From Amoebidium appalachense (Eukaryota; Ichthyosporea): 64,000 nt of DNA. The stretch is from NCBI GenBank assembly GCA_963693365.1, contig CAVNZM010000005.1, forward strand, positions 8,618,001 through 8,682,000, read 5' to 3'. Shown here one piece after another: positions 10,607 through 20,872 of the stretch; position 1 is the stretch's first letter, and every line of letters starts with the position of its first letter. A program made the translations under genes and the position numbers. The notes below the pieces were generated by a model, which saw only the letters and a list, made by a program, of their open reading frames with translations, was not told the DNA's origin and did no database searches.

Positions 10607-10774
10607 AAATACTTCGCTTGATTCATCAAGCTCTATTTAGAGATGTATTTAGGCCAACTGATTGGTTGGAATAGGGTTCCAACAATCAGTGGCCACTAGG
10701 GAGCCGACTATGGTATAAAGGCGGCGACTCGTTCTACTCGTCTTAGCTTTGTTTCCCCGTCGGCCCCTACTTAG
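10607..10774 (+). repeat. Right terminal direct repeat (LTR-like)
   Basis: Mate of 8143-8310. Here the TATA element reads TATAAA rather than TATATA. The outer flank starts ccccaccc, with no duplication of the left flank (aaacca). Confidence 0.9.
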
Positions 10775-10937
10775 CCCCACCCACCCGCCCGAGCTGTGTT
10801 GCATTTCCCCGTCTTTAGCTAGTCTCTTGCTGATTGGCTACGGCACACACACACACCCAGACACACACCCACACATGCACACATACATGTACACATACAC
10901 ACGGCACACACACGCACACACACACACGCACGCACAC

Positions 10938-10987
<50 letters not shown>

Positions 10988-11480
10988 ACACAAACACACG
11001 CCCACGCAGCATTGAGGGTAGTGGAGGGGGAGGATAGGGTAGAGGGGTTTTCTTCGTGCGGTGTGTTTATTTGGATTTTGTTCGTAGAGAGGCAGTGCAT
11101 GCCATGGTATGTGTACGTTTCTGATGATCGTGCCCAGGGGCACTTGGCTGAGCCGAGCCAATAAGCAAATCGAAAGCAACAACATATCTAAATTTGACGT
11201 GTCCATTTCTTAAATATCTCGATTCTATGGGGAGCGGCATGCCCTAGATCGGAGGCGATTTTGAGGTCTGAAATTGGATTGGGGGGTTTACGCTGTTTAC
11301 TCGAGGCAAAGAGAACCAGTCTCAGGTATGGGGGGGGGGGGGGTTTTGCTCGGAATATCCCCTCAGCGGTATATCATGATCACGTACATAGATGTCGGGT
11401 GGTGACTATATATCAGGGTTTACTTTCTCTACGAGACACCATAAAGACTACAAGGAGAAATCAATTAGTTGGGGTTCCCC

Positions 11481-11481
<1 letters not shown>
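10775..11481. other. Spacer between the two retroelements
   Basis: Contains a (CA)n tract with CG interruptions (about 10844-10987) and about 480 bp of ordinary sequence with no exon that I can support. Confidence 0.6.
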
Positions 11482-11523
<42 letters not shown>

Positions 11524-11555
11524 GGGCTCCCCTCGGGACACTCGGTATCAGCTGG

Positions 11556-11560
<5 letters not shown>

Positions 11561-11625
<65 letters not shown>
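11561..11625. repeat. (TG)n tract in the LINE 3' UTR
   Basis: About 32 TG units on the plus strand, i.e. (CA)n in the element's transcript, between the ORF2 stop and the poly(A) tail. Confidence 0.9.
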
Positions 11626-11628
<3 letters not shown>

Positions 11629-11802
11629 TGCGCTATAATTTTGTAGTGATGTGTTTCTCAAGCCAATCAATACATCTAATAAACAGGTCGTAGTTACGCG
11701 TGTTTAGTATAAAATCAAGGATGTTGTAATTTACAGGTAGGCTATCTTTCTGGGTGTCTGTTGTGAATGTGACGTGTGTGTGTTGCGGTATTATGTGGTC
11801 TA

Positions 11803-14800
11803 TCAAACTACATTTGGCGATACATGACCGGTTAAACTGGTGTGTGTGTGTGTGTTGTTTGGGCATGCAAATGATGCCACCTTATACTTATTAGATCTCC
11901 ACTGTATAGCACGTGTACAGTAAAAGCGTGGTAATTGATCAATAATACCATCAGCTAGAGAAAGACCAGTTCTACAGGAAGGTAATATGTATTTAGGTGT
12001 TATACACTTGCGAGTGCCATATTTGGCAATATGGTTGAGGCGGTCAGTATATATAAAACGAGACATAAGGCTTAGTTTTTCAAGGTGTATGCTTTCATCG
12101 GGTCTAGTGTCGTGTGGTATCTTTTTCCATTTGTTATATTGCGTGATTATCTTGTGATTGTGTACATGTTTAATAAGTAAGTGGCAGTCCAAAGTCACAC
12201 ACACACTATTGCGGGGTTTATTTGTATTTGTGCCCAGGGGAGAAGGGGAGAGAGAGGGGAGGAAAGAGGGGAGAGGTGAGGAGGGGACAGGTCGGATAGA
12301 GAAGAGAGGGTGGGAGGGCAAATACTTCTTTAAGCGGCTTATGTGCTTATTGAATTTCAGCGCGAGATAGGATACTCTAGCAGCTATTGGGACCAGACCA
12401 TATATCGAGAGCGTTACAGGCCCAGGTTTACAACAGTTGTTAGATAGAAAGGAGGCAACTTCTGCTTCAAGGAAATTTGCCAAGGGTTTAAGCGCTCTAG
12501 TTCTCTCTTTCTTGATCCAAGCGGCGAGAAGGGGTAAACCATATTCACATGCCGGGAAGACAAAAGTGCGAATAAATGTAAGTCTAATAGAAGGATGGAG
12601 GGGTGTGTCTTTAAAAATATTAGCCGAGAAGAAAGCTAACCGCTTACGAGCCAACTCTACCCTCTTTTCGACCATATGGGGAAACATAACACCAACAGAA
12701 TCAACCGGAACACCAAGATATTTGTATTCTGGAACTATAGGTACAGGTTTAGATGATAATGTAAATGTGTGTAAATTGTTAGCTATATCAGGTACAAGAA
12801 CACCACATTTGTCTATGTTAAGGATCATAAGGTTTGCCTTGCACCACTCTGACACTACATCGAACAATCTTTGCAGGCGTCTAGGGGTACGGGCAAGGAG
12901 GGACAGATCATCAGCATAGAGAAGTGCAGGCGGAAAGTTATTAATAGGGTCATCGTTTTCGGCGTAAATCTTGACAGCCAAATCATCTATAAATAGGTTA
13001 AACAAAAAGGGGCTAAGCAATGAACCCTGCAAGAGACCTCTAGTACGAGCAAAACCATATGAAAGATGCCCATTAACCACAGCTCTACCATAGGTTTGAG
13101 ACAAGAGTGCTTCTAACAGAACACCAATGCAGTGTGGTACACCCCGTGCAGCAAGCTTTTCCCATAGGAGACCAGGGGAGACAGAATCGTAAGCAGTTTT
13201 CCAATCAATAAAGCCAACATATTGTGCACCAACTTGCATAGAATCGTGCAGTGCCATTATTTGAACATAACATGAATTGTTTTTACGAAAAGCGGATTGG
13301 CATGGGTGTATGTGAAGAATAGATTGAAACCTAGGGTGATGTGCAAATAACCTAAGTAAGCAAGCTTCAAAGAATCTACGAACAACCTGGGTTAGTGTAA
13401 TGGGGCGAAAGGATGATATGGGGCCCTCAGAGTCCTTCTTAACTATGGGGATCACTAAGGTATCTAACCAAGATGACGGGACATGTCCACATTTAACACA
13501 CCAAGAAAAGAGAGAGCTTAACATGATAGTAAGATCAGGTTTAATAGCACGATCACTTTCCTTTTGTGGGTAGGAGGGAACAAGGATTTTAAGAAACCCA
13601 GCAGGGAGTCCATCAGGTCCACAAGACTTACTAGAGCTATAACTAGATATCACAGACCATATGGCATCGGGACTGAAAAAGGGGAGGATCGATTCTATGG
13701 GGATAGATGGGTCTACAGGCCACACAATGGGTTTCTGAGCGGGGGTCCTATCTTTAAACAGTTCCGAGAAATACTTATCAGAGTCTATGAGGGGGTCTCC
13801 AGTGGTATCACCAATAATACGAGCAGGGGGGCCAAATCGATTCATACTAGCAAGCCGGCGCAAGCTTTCCTTTTGAGACAGGGGTTCACCTAGTCTAGCG
13901 GGAGTGGTGTTTGGTAACAAGAGAGCATCGGGGTATTCCTTCCTACCACCGCCAGCATAATCACCGAGATCTATCAAATCATCAACAATAAAGTTAGTGC
14001 ATGTATCTAGTACGAGATGTGAATCTGGCCTGGCTTGTGCAGATTCTAATAGGCGCATATATATAGGGTGTTTCGTAGCATAGCATACACATACATCAAC
14101 TCTACCCCACTGTGACTTAAGCTGGGATAGACGGAGGCGAAAGGTGGGAGGGGGAGGGGGGAGCAGATCAAGGGAGATCTTAGGTAGGAAAAGGATAGGA
14201 GAGTGGTCAGATGACCTAGAGAGGTTAGGAGGGAGAGAGAGTTTTGACATGGTTGATGGCCAAAAGGCCACTCCCCAGTCGGTGTTGTGGGCATGGGATA
14301 TTTGAGGGAACCGCAAAGTGTGACTTTGGACATACCTTGCTAAAGGGATAGCACGCTCCGGGGGCTTAGATGGGTACCCGACACTCACTTGCAGTGTGTC
14401 TGTGTGGTGGAGTCGCGTGTTAAAATCACCTAAAATAACAGTGGACATTGGTAACTGTGACAACTCGTGAGTCAATTCGACAACCGACATAGATGGTGGG
14501 TAATATACAAAAGTAAAAACATTAGAAAGAAACTCTATAGAAACCGAGAATTCCGTTTTTGCTACCGGTTTGCACTTCACTCTCACGTGTGGTGCGGCAA
14601 GTACAATAATGCCTCGGTTTTTCGCGTAACCGGGGTGTGTGGATGTGTCGACCAATGTAGAGTTGAATTTGTGGTGGTTTTTAAACTGTGTTTCGCAAAT
14701 CACTGTAAACGTGTGGTTGTTTGTCTGTTGTTGTATGTAGCTGATTTTATCGTCGAGTGTCCCGGGGGGGAGGCCCTTTTGGGGGCCCAGTGTCCGAGCA

Positions 14801-14829
14801 TTCCAGAAGAAGAAGGATAAATTAGGCAT
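11803..14829 (-). CDS. LINE ORF2: apurinic/apyrimidinic-type endonuclease and reverse transcriptase
   Basis: 1008 residues, uninterrupted. The N-terminal endonuclease (about 1-235) has FFWNART, VICETQF (metal-binding Glu), VYYPPS, GDFNTRL (near residue 130) and SDHSPIL (catalytic SDH, near 207). The RT domain (about 385-700) has SCGPDGLPAGFLK, FRPITL, GFIDWKTAYDSV (motif A), GLLQGSLLSPFLFNLFIDDL (motif B) and LLYADDLSLL (YADD near 637), then YLGVPVD. It nicks target DNA and primes reverse transcription there. I see no RNase H or CCHC knuckle in the C-terminal 300 residues. Its ATG overlaps the ORF1 stop (ATGCCTAA on the minus strand), suggesting coupled termination-reinitiation. Confidence 0.93.
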   Translation of the reverse strand: MPNLSFFFWNARTLGPQKGLPPGTLDDKISYIQQQTNNHTFTVICETQFKNHHKFNSTLVDTSTHPGYAKNRGIIVLAAPHVRVKCKPVAKTEFSVSIEFLSNVFTFVYYPPSMSVVELTHELSQLPMSTVILGDFNTRLHHTDTLQVSVGYPSKPPERAIPLARYVQSHTLRFPQISHAHNTDWGVAFWPSTMSKLSLPPNLSRSSDHSPILFLPKISLDLLPPPPPTFRLRLSQLKSQWGRVDVCVCYATKHPIYMRLLESAQARPDSHLVLDTCTNFIVDDLIDLGDYAGGGRKEYPDALLLPNTTPARLGEPLSQKESLRRLASMNRFGPPARIIGDTTGDPLIDSDKYFSELFKDRTPAQKPIVWPVDPSIPIESILPFFSPDAIWSVISSYSSSKSCGPDGLPAGFLKILVPSYPQKESDRAIKPDLTIMLSSLFSWCVKCGHVPSSWLDTLVIPIVKKDSEGPISSFRPITLTQVVRRFFEACLLRLFAHHPRFQSILHIHPCQSAFRKNNSCYVQIMALHDSMQVGAQYVGFIDWKTAYDSVSPGLLWEKLAARGVPHCIGVLLEALLSQTYGRAVVNGHLSYGFARTRGLLQGSLLSPFLFNLFIDDLAVKIYAENDDPINNFPPALLYADDLSLLARTPRRLQRLFDVVSEWCKANLMILNIDKCGVLVPDIANNLHTFTLSSKPVPIVPEYKYLGVPVDSVGVMFPHMVEKRVELARKRLAFFSANIFKDTPLHPSIRLTFIRTFVFPACEYGLPLLAAWIKKERTRALKPLANFLEAEVASFLSNNCCKPGPVTLSIYGLVPIAARVSYLALKFNKHISRLKKYLPSHPLFSIRPVPSSPLPSFLPSLSPSPLGTNTNKPRNSVCVTLDCHLLIKHVHNHKIITQYNKWKKIPHDTRPDESIHLEKLSLMSRFIYTDRLNHIAKYGTRKCITPKYILPSCRTGLSLADGIIDQLPRFYCTRAIQWRSNKYKVASFACPNNTHTHTSLTGHVSPNVV

Positions 14830-16006
14830 CGGTTTGGTCCGACACCTGTGGGGTTGGTTCCCACTTGTCGCTTACGGGGTCGTATGCACGACCTTCCGCC
14901 AGCGCGAACAGTTCGCAGAAGAGCTCGATTTCCATCTCGCATCGGCGTTTGCGCTCGAGCAGTTTCTCACCAGAAAACATTGGTTCCTTCGTGTCCGTGT
15001 CTATCACGCTCGTAGCATCGTTTTCCAACTTTGCAAGGAACTCTTTTGCCTTGCTGATGCGTACACGACAACGTGTGGCGCACGCATTCTTAGCAGACAC
15101 TTTACGTTCTTTGTCTGCTTTCTGAATGTTTTCCGGCGCGCATGGGTCGTAGCTTGGGAGGTGGGTGAAGAAGCTTCCACACCCCTTTGTCGCGTCACGG
15201 ATGAACGCACGGTTATAGTCGCCCCGTACTGCTACTTCCAGCACATCGTATCCAATGAAGGACAGACAAAGGATGCGAGAGCACCGGAAGCCGAGAGCCT
15301 TGAAGATGGACCACATGGCCCTGTGTGGGCGTCTGCCGTGCTTGACTTTGAAATACACCCTCTCGTATTTGGGTGGGATGTTGATGTTACCGTTTGCTTG
15401 GGTGTTCCCCTTAGCCGGCGGTTTGGGAGGGGAGTTGCGGCGGTACTCGTTGCCTGCAAGAATGCTGGCATATGTTTCCTTGGCAATTTGGCGGAGCTCG
15501 GGTGTTTTACGAGAGTTCGCATATTCTAGGAACTCTGCCGGGAGCTGTGCTTCCGGTCCTGTGTTGTTTTGTGTTGGGGTGGAAATGTCTCCGTCGCGAG
15601 ATGTTTGCTCATGAGTTTTGGGGTTTTGCGATCCACTAATGTTTAGCTGGGCTGTGAGTGAATCAATGGTGAGCTTGAGTTGGGTATTTTCTGTTTGGAG
15701 TTTTTCTATCATGTTCTTGAGTGGTAACAGCTCATTTAGCTGTTTCTTAACGAGGGCAAGTTCTGCCAGTACTGTATCAACCGAAAGTTTCGGCATGGTT
15801 GTTATTGTGTTTCTACGGAGTGGTGTGGTGTTATTCTGAATGGGTAGTGTATTGTAAATAGGTGTTGCGCTTAGTCTAAGGCGATGTTTTTCTGGTTGTG
15901 CATCTGTGGTAGGTGTATCTGCTGGACGTTTTAATGGTCGCACATGTGTGATGGGTGTAGATGGAACTTTGAAAGAGGTTCTGAAACGATTATAGGCATG
16001 TGCCAT
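14822..16006 (-). CDS. LINE ORF1: coiled-coil, RRM-like nucleic-acid-binding protein
   Basis: 394 residues. A basic N-terminus (1-70) is followed by a heptad-rich helix with leucine repeats (about 74-125, ALVKKQLNELLPLKNMIEKL), suitable for trimerisation as in L1 ORF1p. The central part (about 210-290) reads like an RRM-type fold (YERVYFKVKHG and CLSFIGYDVLEVAV). The C-terminal third is charged and helical. It would coat element RNA and act as a chaperone. The assignment rests on position upstream of ORF2 and on layout, since sequence motifs are weak. Confidence 0.8.
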   Translation of the reverse strand: MAHAYNRFRTSFKVPSTPITHVRPLKRPADTPTTDAQPEKHRLRLSATPIYNTLPIQNNTTPLRRNTITTMPKLSVDTVLAELALVKKQLNELLPLKNMIEKLQTENTQLKLTIDSLTAQLNISGSQNPKTHEQTSRDGDISTPTQNNTGPEAQLPAEFLEYANSRKTPELRQIAKETYASILAGNEYRRNSPPKPPAKGNTQANGNINIPPKYERVYFKVKHGRRPHRAMWSIFKALGFRCSRILCLSFIGYDVLEVAVRGDYNRAFIRDATKGCGSFFTHLPSYDPCAPENIQKADKERKVSAKNACATRCRVRISKAKEFLAKLENDATSVIDTDTKEPMFSGEKLLERKRRCEMEIELFCELFALAEGRAYDPVSDKWEPTPQVSDQTDA

Positions 16007-16029
16007 GACATGGATGGGGGTGTTCCCCG

Positions 16030-17551
16030 GCCCTTAGGGCCACGGATGGCCTGGTTTAGGGGTGGATGCGCGAAGGATACTATTTATTAGCAGATAATAA
16101 AGAGCGACATTTGAATCGATGTGTGCGACTGAATCGATGTGTGCGCGACTGCTATTATCTGACAAAAGGATTCGATCAGGCTTGAGGCACCATACCCACT
16201 TTGCATAAGCGGCTCCTCGAAAATAAATGCGGGCGGCCTGACTATCAATTGCACTCTGCCTCTTTTTCTTTCCTGGGCCCCCGACAGTGTCCACGCAATA
16301 AAAAGCGTAAACCCCTTCCTGTTATCTTCTTTTCCTTCCTTTTTTCCCCCCCCGAGTCAACAGTCGGCGAGTCTTTCAATGCAGTATCCCGTACATAGCT
16401 TGGGTAAACCGGGTGTATACACCCCAGGTTGGGAGCAAACCACACTTCCGGGGCATGTTCGTTTCAAGCATGTGGTGTGTTGTTTGGGGTGGGGGGGGAT
16501 TTGTACATGTTGAGCCGGGGGGGGGGGGGGGGGGGGGGGGGGGCACCAAACTGACGGGGGTACCGGTGTACGTATCATGTGACTTCGCAAGCGAGCCTCC
16601 AGATATCTAGAGCCTGGCAGACAAGGGAGGGCGAGACTATATGCAAGAGGAATATGGACAGAAGCAAAGGAATGAGAAGACCGGGCAGTAGGAAAAGAGA
16701 ATCCCGTTACATGGTTTGGCACTACACAAGTTTGTAGTGGGACCCGTGGGAAGCCCTGCAGGATCCTTGAATCTGATGTTGGCTTTGTATGATAGCCTGG
16801 GACAGCAGCGCATTGTCGACTCACGGAAATCTCATGCGGATGCAGAGACCGTGAGCTAATTAAGGAAACTTGGCCAAATGCAGCTTCAGAGTGTTGTGAT
16901 GTCGCTGTGTGCACGGATCCGGAAGCTCGAGCTGCTTGATGCTCAGGGAATGTGTGACTCGGGTCACATTTGAAATCACTCAGTATGATATGATATAAAG
17001 GCCCATGGCCACGGCCATACATGGTACATATGTATTTATGCTCAAAAGCCCAAACATATCTTGCATGCCTGTTGCGCATGTTCATGTGTGTATGTGCAGA
17101 TACACACGTTGTGGCTCTGTTGTGGTGTTGGCCAGGCTGAGCCGTGTTGGCGTCTGTGTTTGTGTTTGTTTTTTTGCTGTGTCCGAGTCGTGGTGACGTC
17201 ATTTATTGGCCCATGTTCGTGTTCGTGTTCTGTTCCCGCAGGCAGGGAGCATGGGCATGCGCCCCCCGGGCAGGCAGGGCCCGTGATATATAGCCCGTCA
17301 GACAGGTGTCAGAAACTCTCACACACACTTGCACCGTCGTCAAAGACTACTTTCGTGCGTATGTTTTATATGTACGTGCGTGCTGTAATTTTTTCCAGCG
17401 CCCATTGTCGGAACTAGGCATGGTCAGTAGCTATAGGGCCAGGGATAGGCACGGTGATAGCCTCCTGCAGGTGACGAGCTTTTTAGGTAGAAAACATTAC
17501 CAGGTACCTGCATGCTGATGAAGGACGTTATTTTGATTAATTAAGTTGAAG
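16030..17551. other. Spacer upstream of the methyltransferase-like gene
   Basis: Mostly non-repetitive DNA with one G run (16519-16543). TATA-like elements occur at about 16991 (gatataaaggcc) and 17284 (gatatatagcc), the second about 265 bp before the ATG at 17552. No coding exon is recognised. Confidence 0.5.
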
Positions 17552-18372
17552 ATGGCTTCCACAAATGATCCCTCTCAAGGGCAAGCAAAGACATGCACAA
17601 GCAACCTTGTCACACCAGACACGGAGAAGGATAATGTTAACGAGCACTGCCAGGAAGGCAACGACCCTTTCGTAGATTTTTTCAAACAGAAGAGTGCAAT
17701 CTACCGAGATTTATCCAAGGAGCGCAAAGATGGGTGGAAAAACGAACAGTTGGAAAGGAGGCATCAGAAACTCAGGACGATTACTTCGAAGAAACACAAC
17801 GAGGAGGAAAGTCAGAAAGCGCTCGCAAGCAATATGTGCAAGGTCATGTGCTCGGTGTTTGCCGATGTGGACTTGCAGATTTCAGCGCATGTTCCTGGCT
17901 GGCTGGACAAGGTGACAAGCTTTCTTGATGTTTGCTGTACTCCAGGTATGTGCTGTCTCCCCCCCTCTTCCCCCCCCCCCCCCCCCCCCAAAAAAAAAAA
18001 TATATTAATAAAATAAAATAAAATAAAAATAAAAATAAAAAGGACAAAAAAGAAGGGAAAAAACTTCCCCCCCCCCCCCTTTTTTTCTTCTTCTTACCAA
18101 ATTAGTAATGGGTTCCACAGGCTGCATGCACACACCATCCGCTCACGTGCGAACACACGTACGTGGCACATATTGTCGGCCACAGTACATGAGCACGCAG
18201 ACGTACATCTCTATATGTAGGTTCACAAAGTGTCACACAAGTGGAATTAATACATGTGTAATCGTTTGCATAAGGCATCCGAATCATCCGACGTCGCAGG
18301 ATTTCCTCCCCTCCCCCCCCCCCCCTCCCCCCACATACACACACCAGTACCGTGTACGCACACACGCGCGCG

Positions 18373-18415
<43 letters not shown>

Positions 18416-18654
18416 TTGCCCCCCTCCCTCCTTCCCGCTTCCTCCCGCCCCCTCCCCCCTCTCTATCGCCTCTTCCTACCGACAAATCTGCGCACACATG
18501 CTGTCGCGCATTCAGGCACTTACACTTCGTGCACTCATTTCGACGTGCGCGCGTATACAACGGTATTATCGAACAGTCACACACACGCCACACGATTGAT
18601 GCGATTCCACCTCCTCCCCCCCTTCCCCCATCCCCCCCCCCCCCCCCCCTCCCT

Positions 18655-18723
<69 letters not shown>

Positions 18724-18890
18724 ATTACTGCTTAGACACCGCAGTATGCATGTACAAAGGCACACTGACATTATGGACCGTTGTGCATACACACGCGCAC
18801 ACACACACACACACACACGCACACACACACACACATGAACACACACACGCACACACACACGAACACCGGCACACACGCACACACACATAA

Positions 18891-18954
<64 letters not shown>

Positions 18955-20872
18955 GGTGGGTTCAGCAGCTACATCCTACGCCGCAACAAGCATGCCGTTG
19001 GTGTTGGCCTCTCTCTCCACCCGGACGACGGGGGTCATCTCATGTCTGTCCCCGGGCCTGACCCGACCCGATTCGAAATGTGGTGGTTGGACGTAACCAA
19101 AAATCACCCGCTTAAATTCGAGGAGGAGGGGGTCAAGGTTGATCGCTGGGGCCGAGAAACGGGATCAAAATTTCCAAATTTCAATGCGAATTCGTTCGGT
19201 TTGGTGATTTGCGACGGACACAACGTCAGAAACCCTTACGTTGCGGTGTACTGCATGAGCGAACAACAGAGAGAGAAGGTGGGGATCACACCTCTCGCAA
19301 ATACAGACCCAAAGCTCCAAGGATTCGCAGAGAACAACAACAACAAAAACAACAACAACGGCAACAATATTGACTTCAAAAACAAAAACGCAGGGGGGGA
19401 TGGTGAGGATGGGCATTTTCGCGAGAGCATGCCGCTTATTGCCGCTTCCCTTCATATTGCGCTTGCGAATCTGCGCGAGGGAGGGGTATTGGTTATGCGG
19501 GACCATGCCAAGGGGGGCAGCAAGCAGGTGTGGTCATTTTTTTCGCAAACACTCACCACGTGCCCCAGGGGTGGGGGCGGGGCGGGGGCGGGGGGGGGGG
19601 GGGGGGGTTTAAATTAAGGTGGGGTGTCGGCTGCCCGTTTCTCCAATGAGCAGGCGTGATTAGGAGGGAACCGAGTGGGACATGAGAGGGAGTGGGTGGG
19701 TGGGTGGGGTGTTTTCTTTTTTGTTTCCCCCTTTTCTTTACTTTTTTTTTTTTGTGTGTGTGTGTGTGTTTTGTGGGGGAGAGGGGCGTGTGCGTGGTGT
19801 GTGTGGGTGGGTGGGGAGGGGGCGGGGGGGGGGGGGGGGGGGGGCCTAGGTGGATGTGGGGGGAATATTAGCGGGTAGTGTGTTGCACAGCGTTTTATAA
19901 CGACAAAAGAGGGGCGAAAAGGAGCAAGGAAATGAGGATACAATTTGGTTTTTTTTTTTCTTTTGGGGGGGGGGGGGGGGGGGGAGGGGGGGGGGGGATA
20001 TTTGGGGCCCAGCGTGATTTTTGCTTGGGGGTGTGGGTTTGGTTGCAATACTTATACGAAATTCTAATTGCTAAATACCGTACATAAATGTATACTGCAT
20101 ACGACATTCAATATCCGATCCCACAAACACATACATGTAAACTTTATAAATACGAACTTACCTTTTCAAATAGGTTGGCCTGTTGTGTTCCGTAGCGGCG
20201 ATGTTCCGAGGCCCCATCCTTCCCTGCAAGCCCCGCACGGCACACACCGAACGCAGCTCCTACTACGTCACATTCCACGGATTCCTGGGGAATCACGTGA
20301 TCAAAGACTATCCAATCATACGCCAGCTCGACCGGATTTGCGGGGCCCGAAATTTAAATGAGAGAGAAGGCGAGGAAGGGGGAGGAGGGGACGACGATTT
20401 GCTTTGGAGATTGCACACAATCGGGGAAAGGGGGCGGCTCGATTATGACGTCATTGTTAAGGATTACGGCCCCGCGCTCTTGCGCTATTTCGAACCCTTG
20501 TGGGCTCGACAGACTGGGGTGTTGAAGACGCTATTGTCGGGCCTGGGCCCAGCGGGAACCGCCGGCAAATCTAAGCGGGGGGGCTCTTCGAATTTCGAGG
20601 GGGAGCAGAAGAAGGAGGTGAAGGAGACGAGGGGGAGGTTCGGAGGCGGGGTTTCGAGGGGAGGGAAGAAGAAGAGGTGGTGTACTTACTATTTGGAAGG
20701 TATGGCGGTGGGGAGGAGGTATGCGTGCCACGCGGGAAGGGATTGTCCGAATGCACACGCCGTATCCGAACTGTGTCCTGAGATGAGAGAAGGGTTTTCG
20801 GTGACTTATCAGCCATTGGTGCTCCCGGGTTTCCATAATGATATCACGACGAAGACAAGGGGGGGTCTGTGA
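17552..20872 (+). CDS. FtsJ-fold (RrmJ/CMTr-like) methyltransferase-like protein with C-terminal CCCH zinc finger, 3 exons
   Basis: Exons 17552-17945, 18956-19527 and 20174-20872 join in frame (GT-AG) to 554 residues. The first intron splits SAM motif I, which reads [15 protein letters not shown] (125-139) once joined. FGLVICDGH (D218) is the motif IV aspartate, [12 protein letters not shown] (304-315) the motif VI strand, and [14 protein letters not shown] (341-354) the FtsJ end strand. The 2'-O-methyltransferase tetrad K-D-K-E looks incomplete: the motif VI Lys is R313, and the usual Glu before the last strand is probably Ser. An Asn-rich insert (258-269) interrupts the core. Near the C-terminus C492, C507, C513 and H517 form a C-X14-C-X5-C-X3-H finger, suggesting RNA binding. 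The role is probably RNA 2'-O-methylation or binding in a degenerate paralogue. The exon 2 donor (CAG|GTGTGG at 19528) is inferred; a later donor is possible. Confidence 0.8.
18360..18953. repeat. (CA)n-rich intron of the methyltransferase-like gene
   Basis: Three (CA)n blocks (about 18375-18409, 18658-18721, 18902-18953). The last runs directly into the acceptor ACAAG| at 18955. The 5' part of the same intron has C and A homopolymers (17968-18000 and 18065-18079). Confidence 0.9.
19528..20173 (+). other. G/GT-rich second intron of the methyltransferase-like gene
   Basis: Contains long G runs (19591-19607, 19823-19844, 19965-19997) and TG tracts, and ends ttttcaaatag|. In contrast to the C/CA-rich first intron, this one is almost entirely G/GT-biased on the sense strand. 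Confidence 0.6.

Larger units (their letters stand above)
8143..10774 (+). mobile_element. DIRS-like RT/RNase H retroelement with 168-bp terminal direct repeats
   Basis: A 2.6-kb unit lies between two 168-bp direct repeats (8143-8310 and 10607-10774) that differ at only a few positions. Inside is a 5' leader (8311-8588) and one coding unit split into three overlapping frames: reverse transcriptase, RNase H, and the extra domain that follows RNase H in DIRS/Ngaro elements. I find no gag, no DDE integrase and no tyrosine recombinase, and no target-site duplication at the outer ends. Lack of target duplication fits tyrosine-recombinase elements. The single pair of direct repeats is more like LTRs than the split repeats usual in DIRS. 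The near identity of the repeats suggests recent insertion. It may be non-autonomous. Confidence 0.85.
11482..16021 (-). mobile_element. Non-LTR (LINE-type) retrotransposon, apparently full length
   Basis: Two intact ORFs on the minus strand, an RNA-binding ORF1 (16006-14822) and an APE-RT ORF2 (14829-11803), followed by a 3' UTR with a (CA)n tract and ending in a run of 38 A (T at 11482-11519 on the plus strand). The 8-mer gttccccg directly abuts the poly(A) end (11474-11481) and recurs at 16022-16029, 16 bp before the ORF1 start. It is a plausible target-site duplication and sets the ends given here. That would make the 5' UTR only about 15 bp. Both ORFs are free of stops, so the copy could be active or recent. 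Confidence 0.88.
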
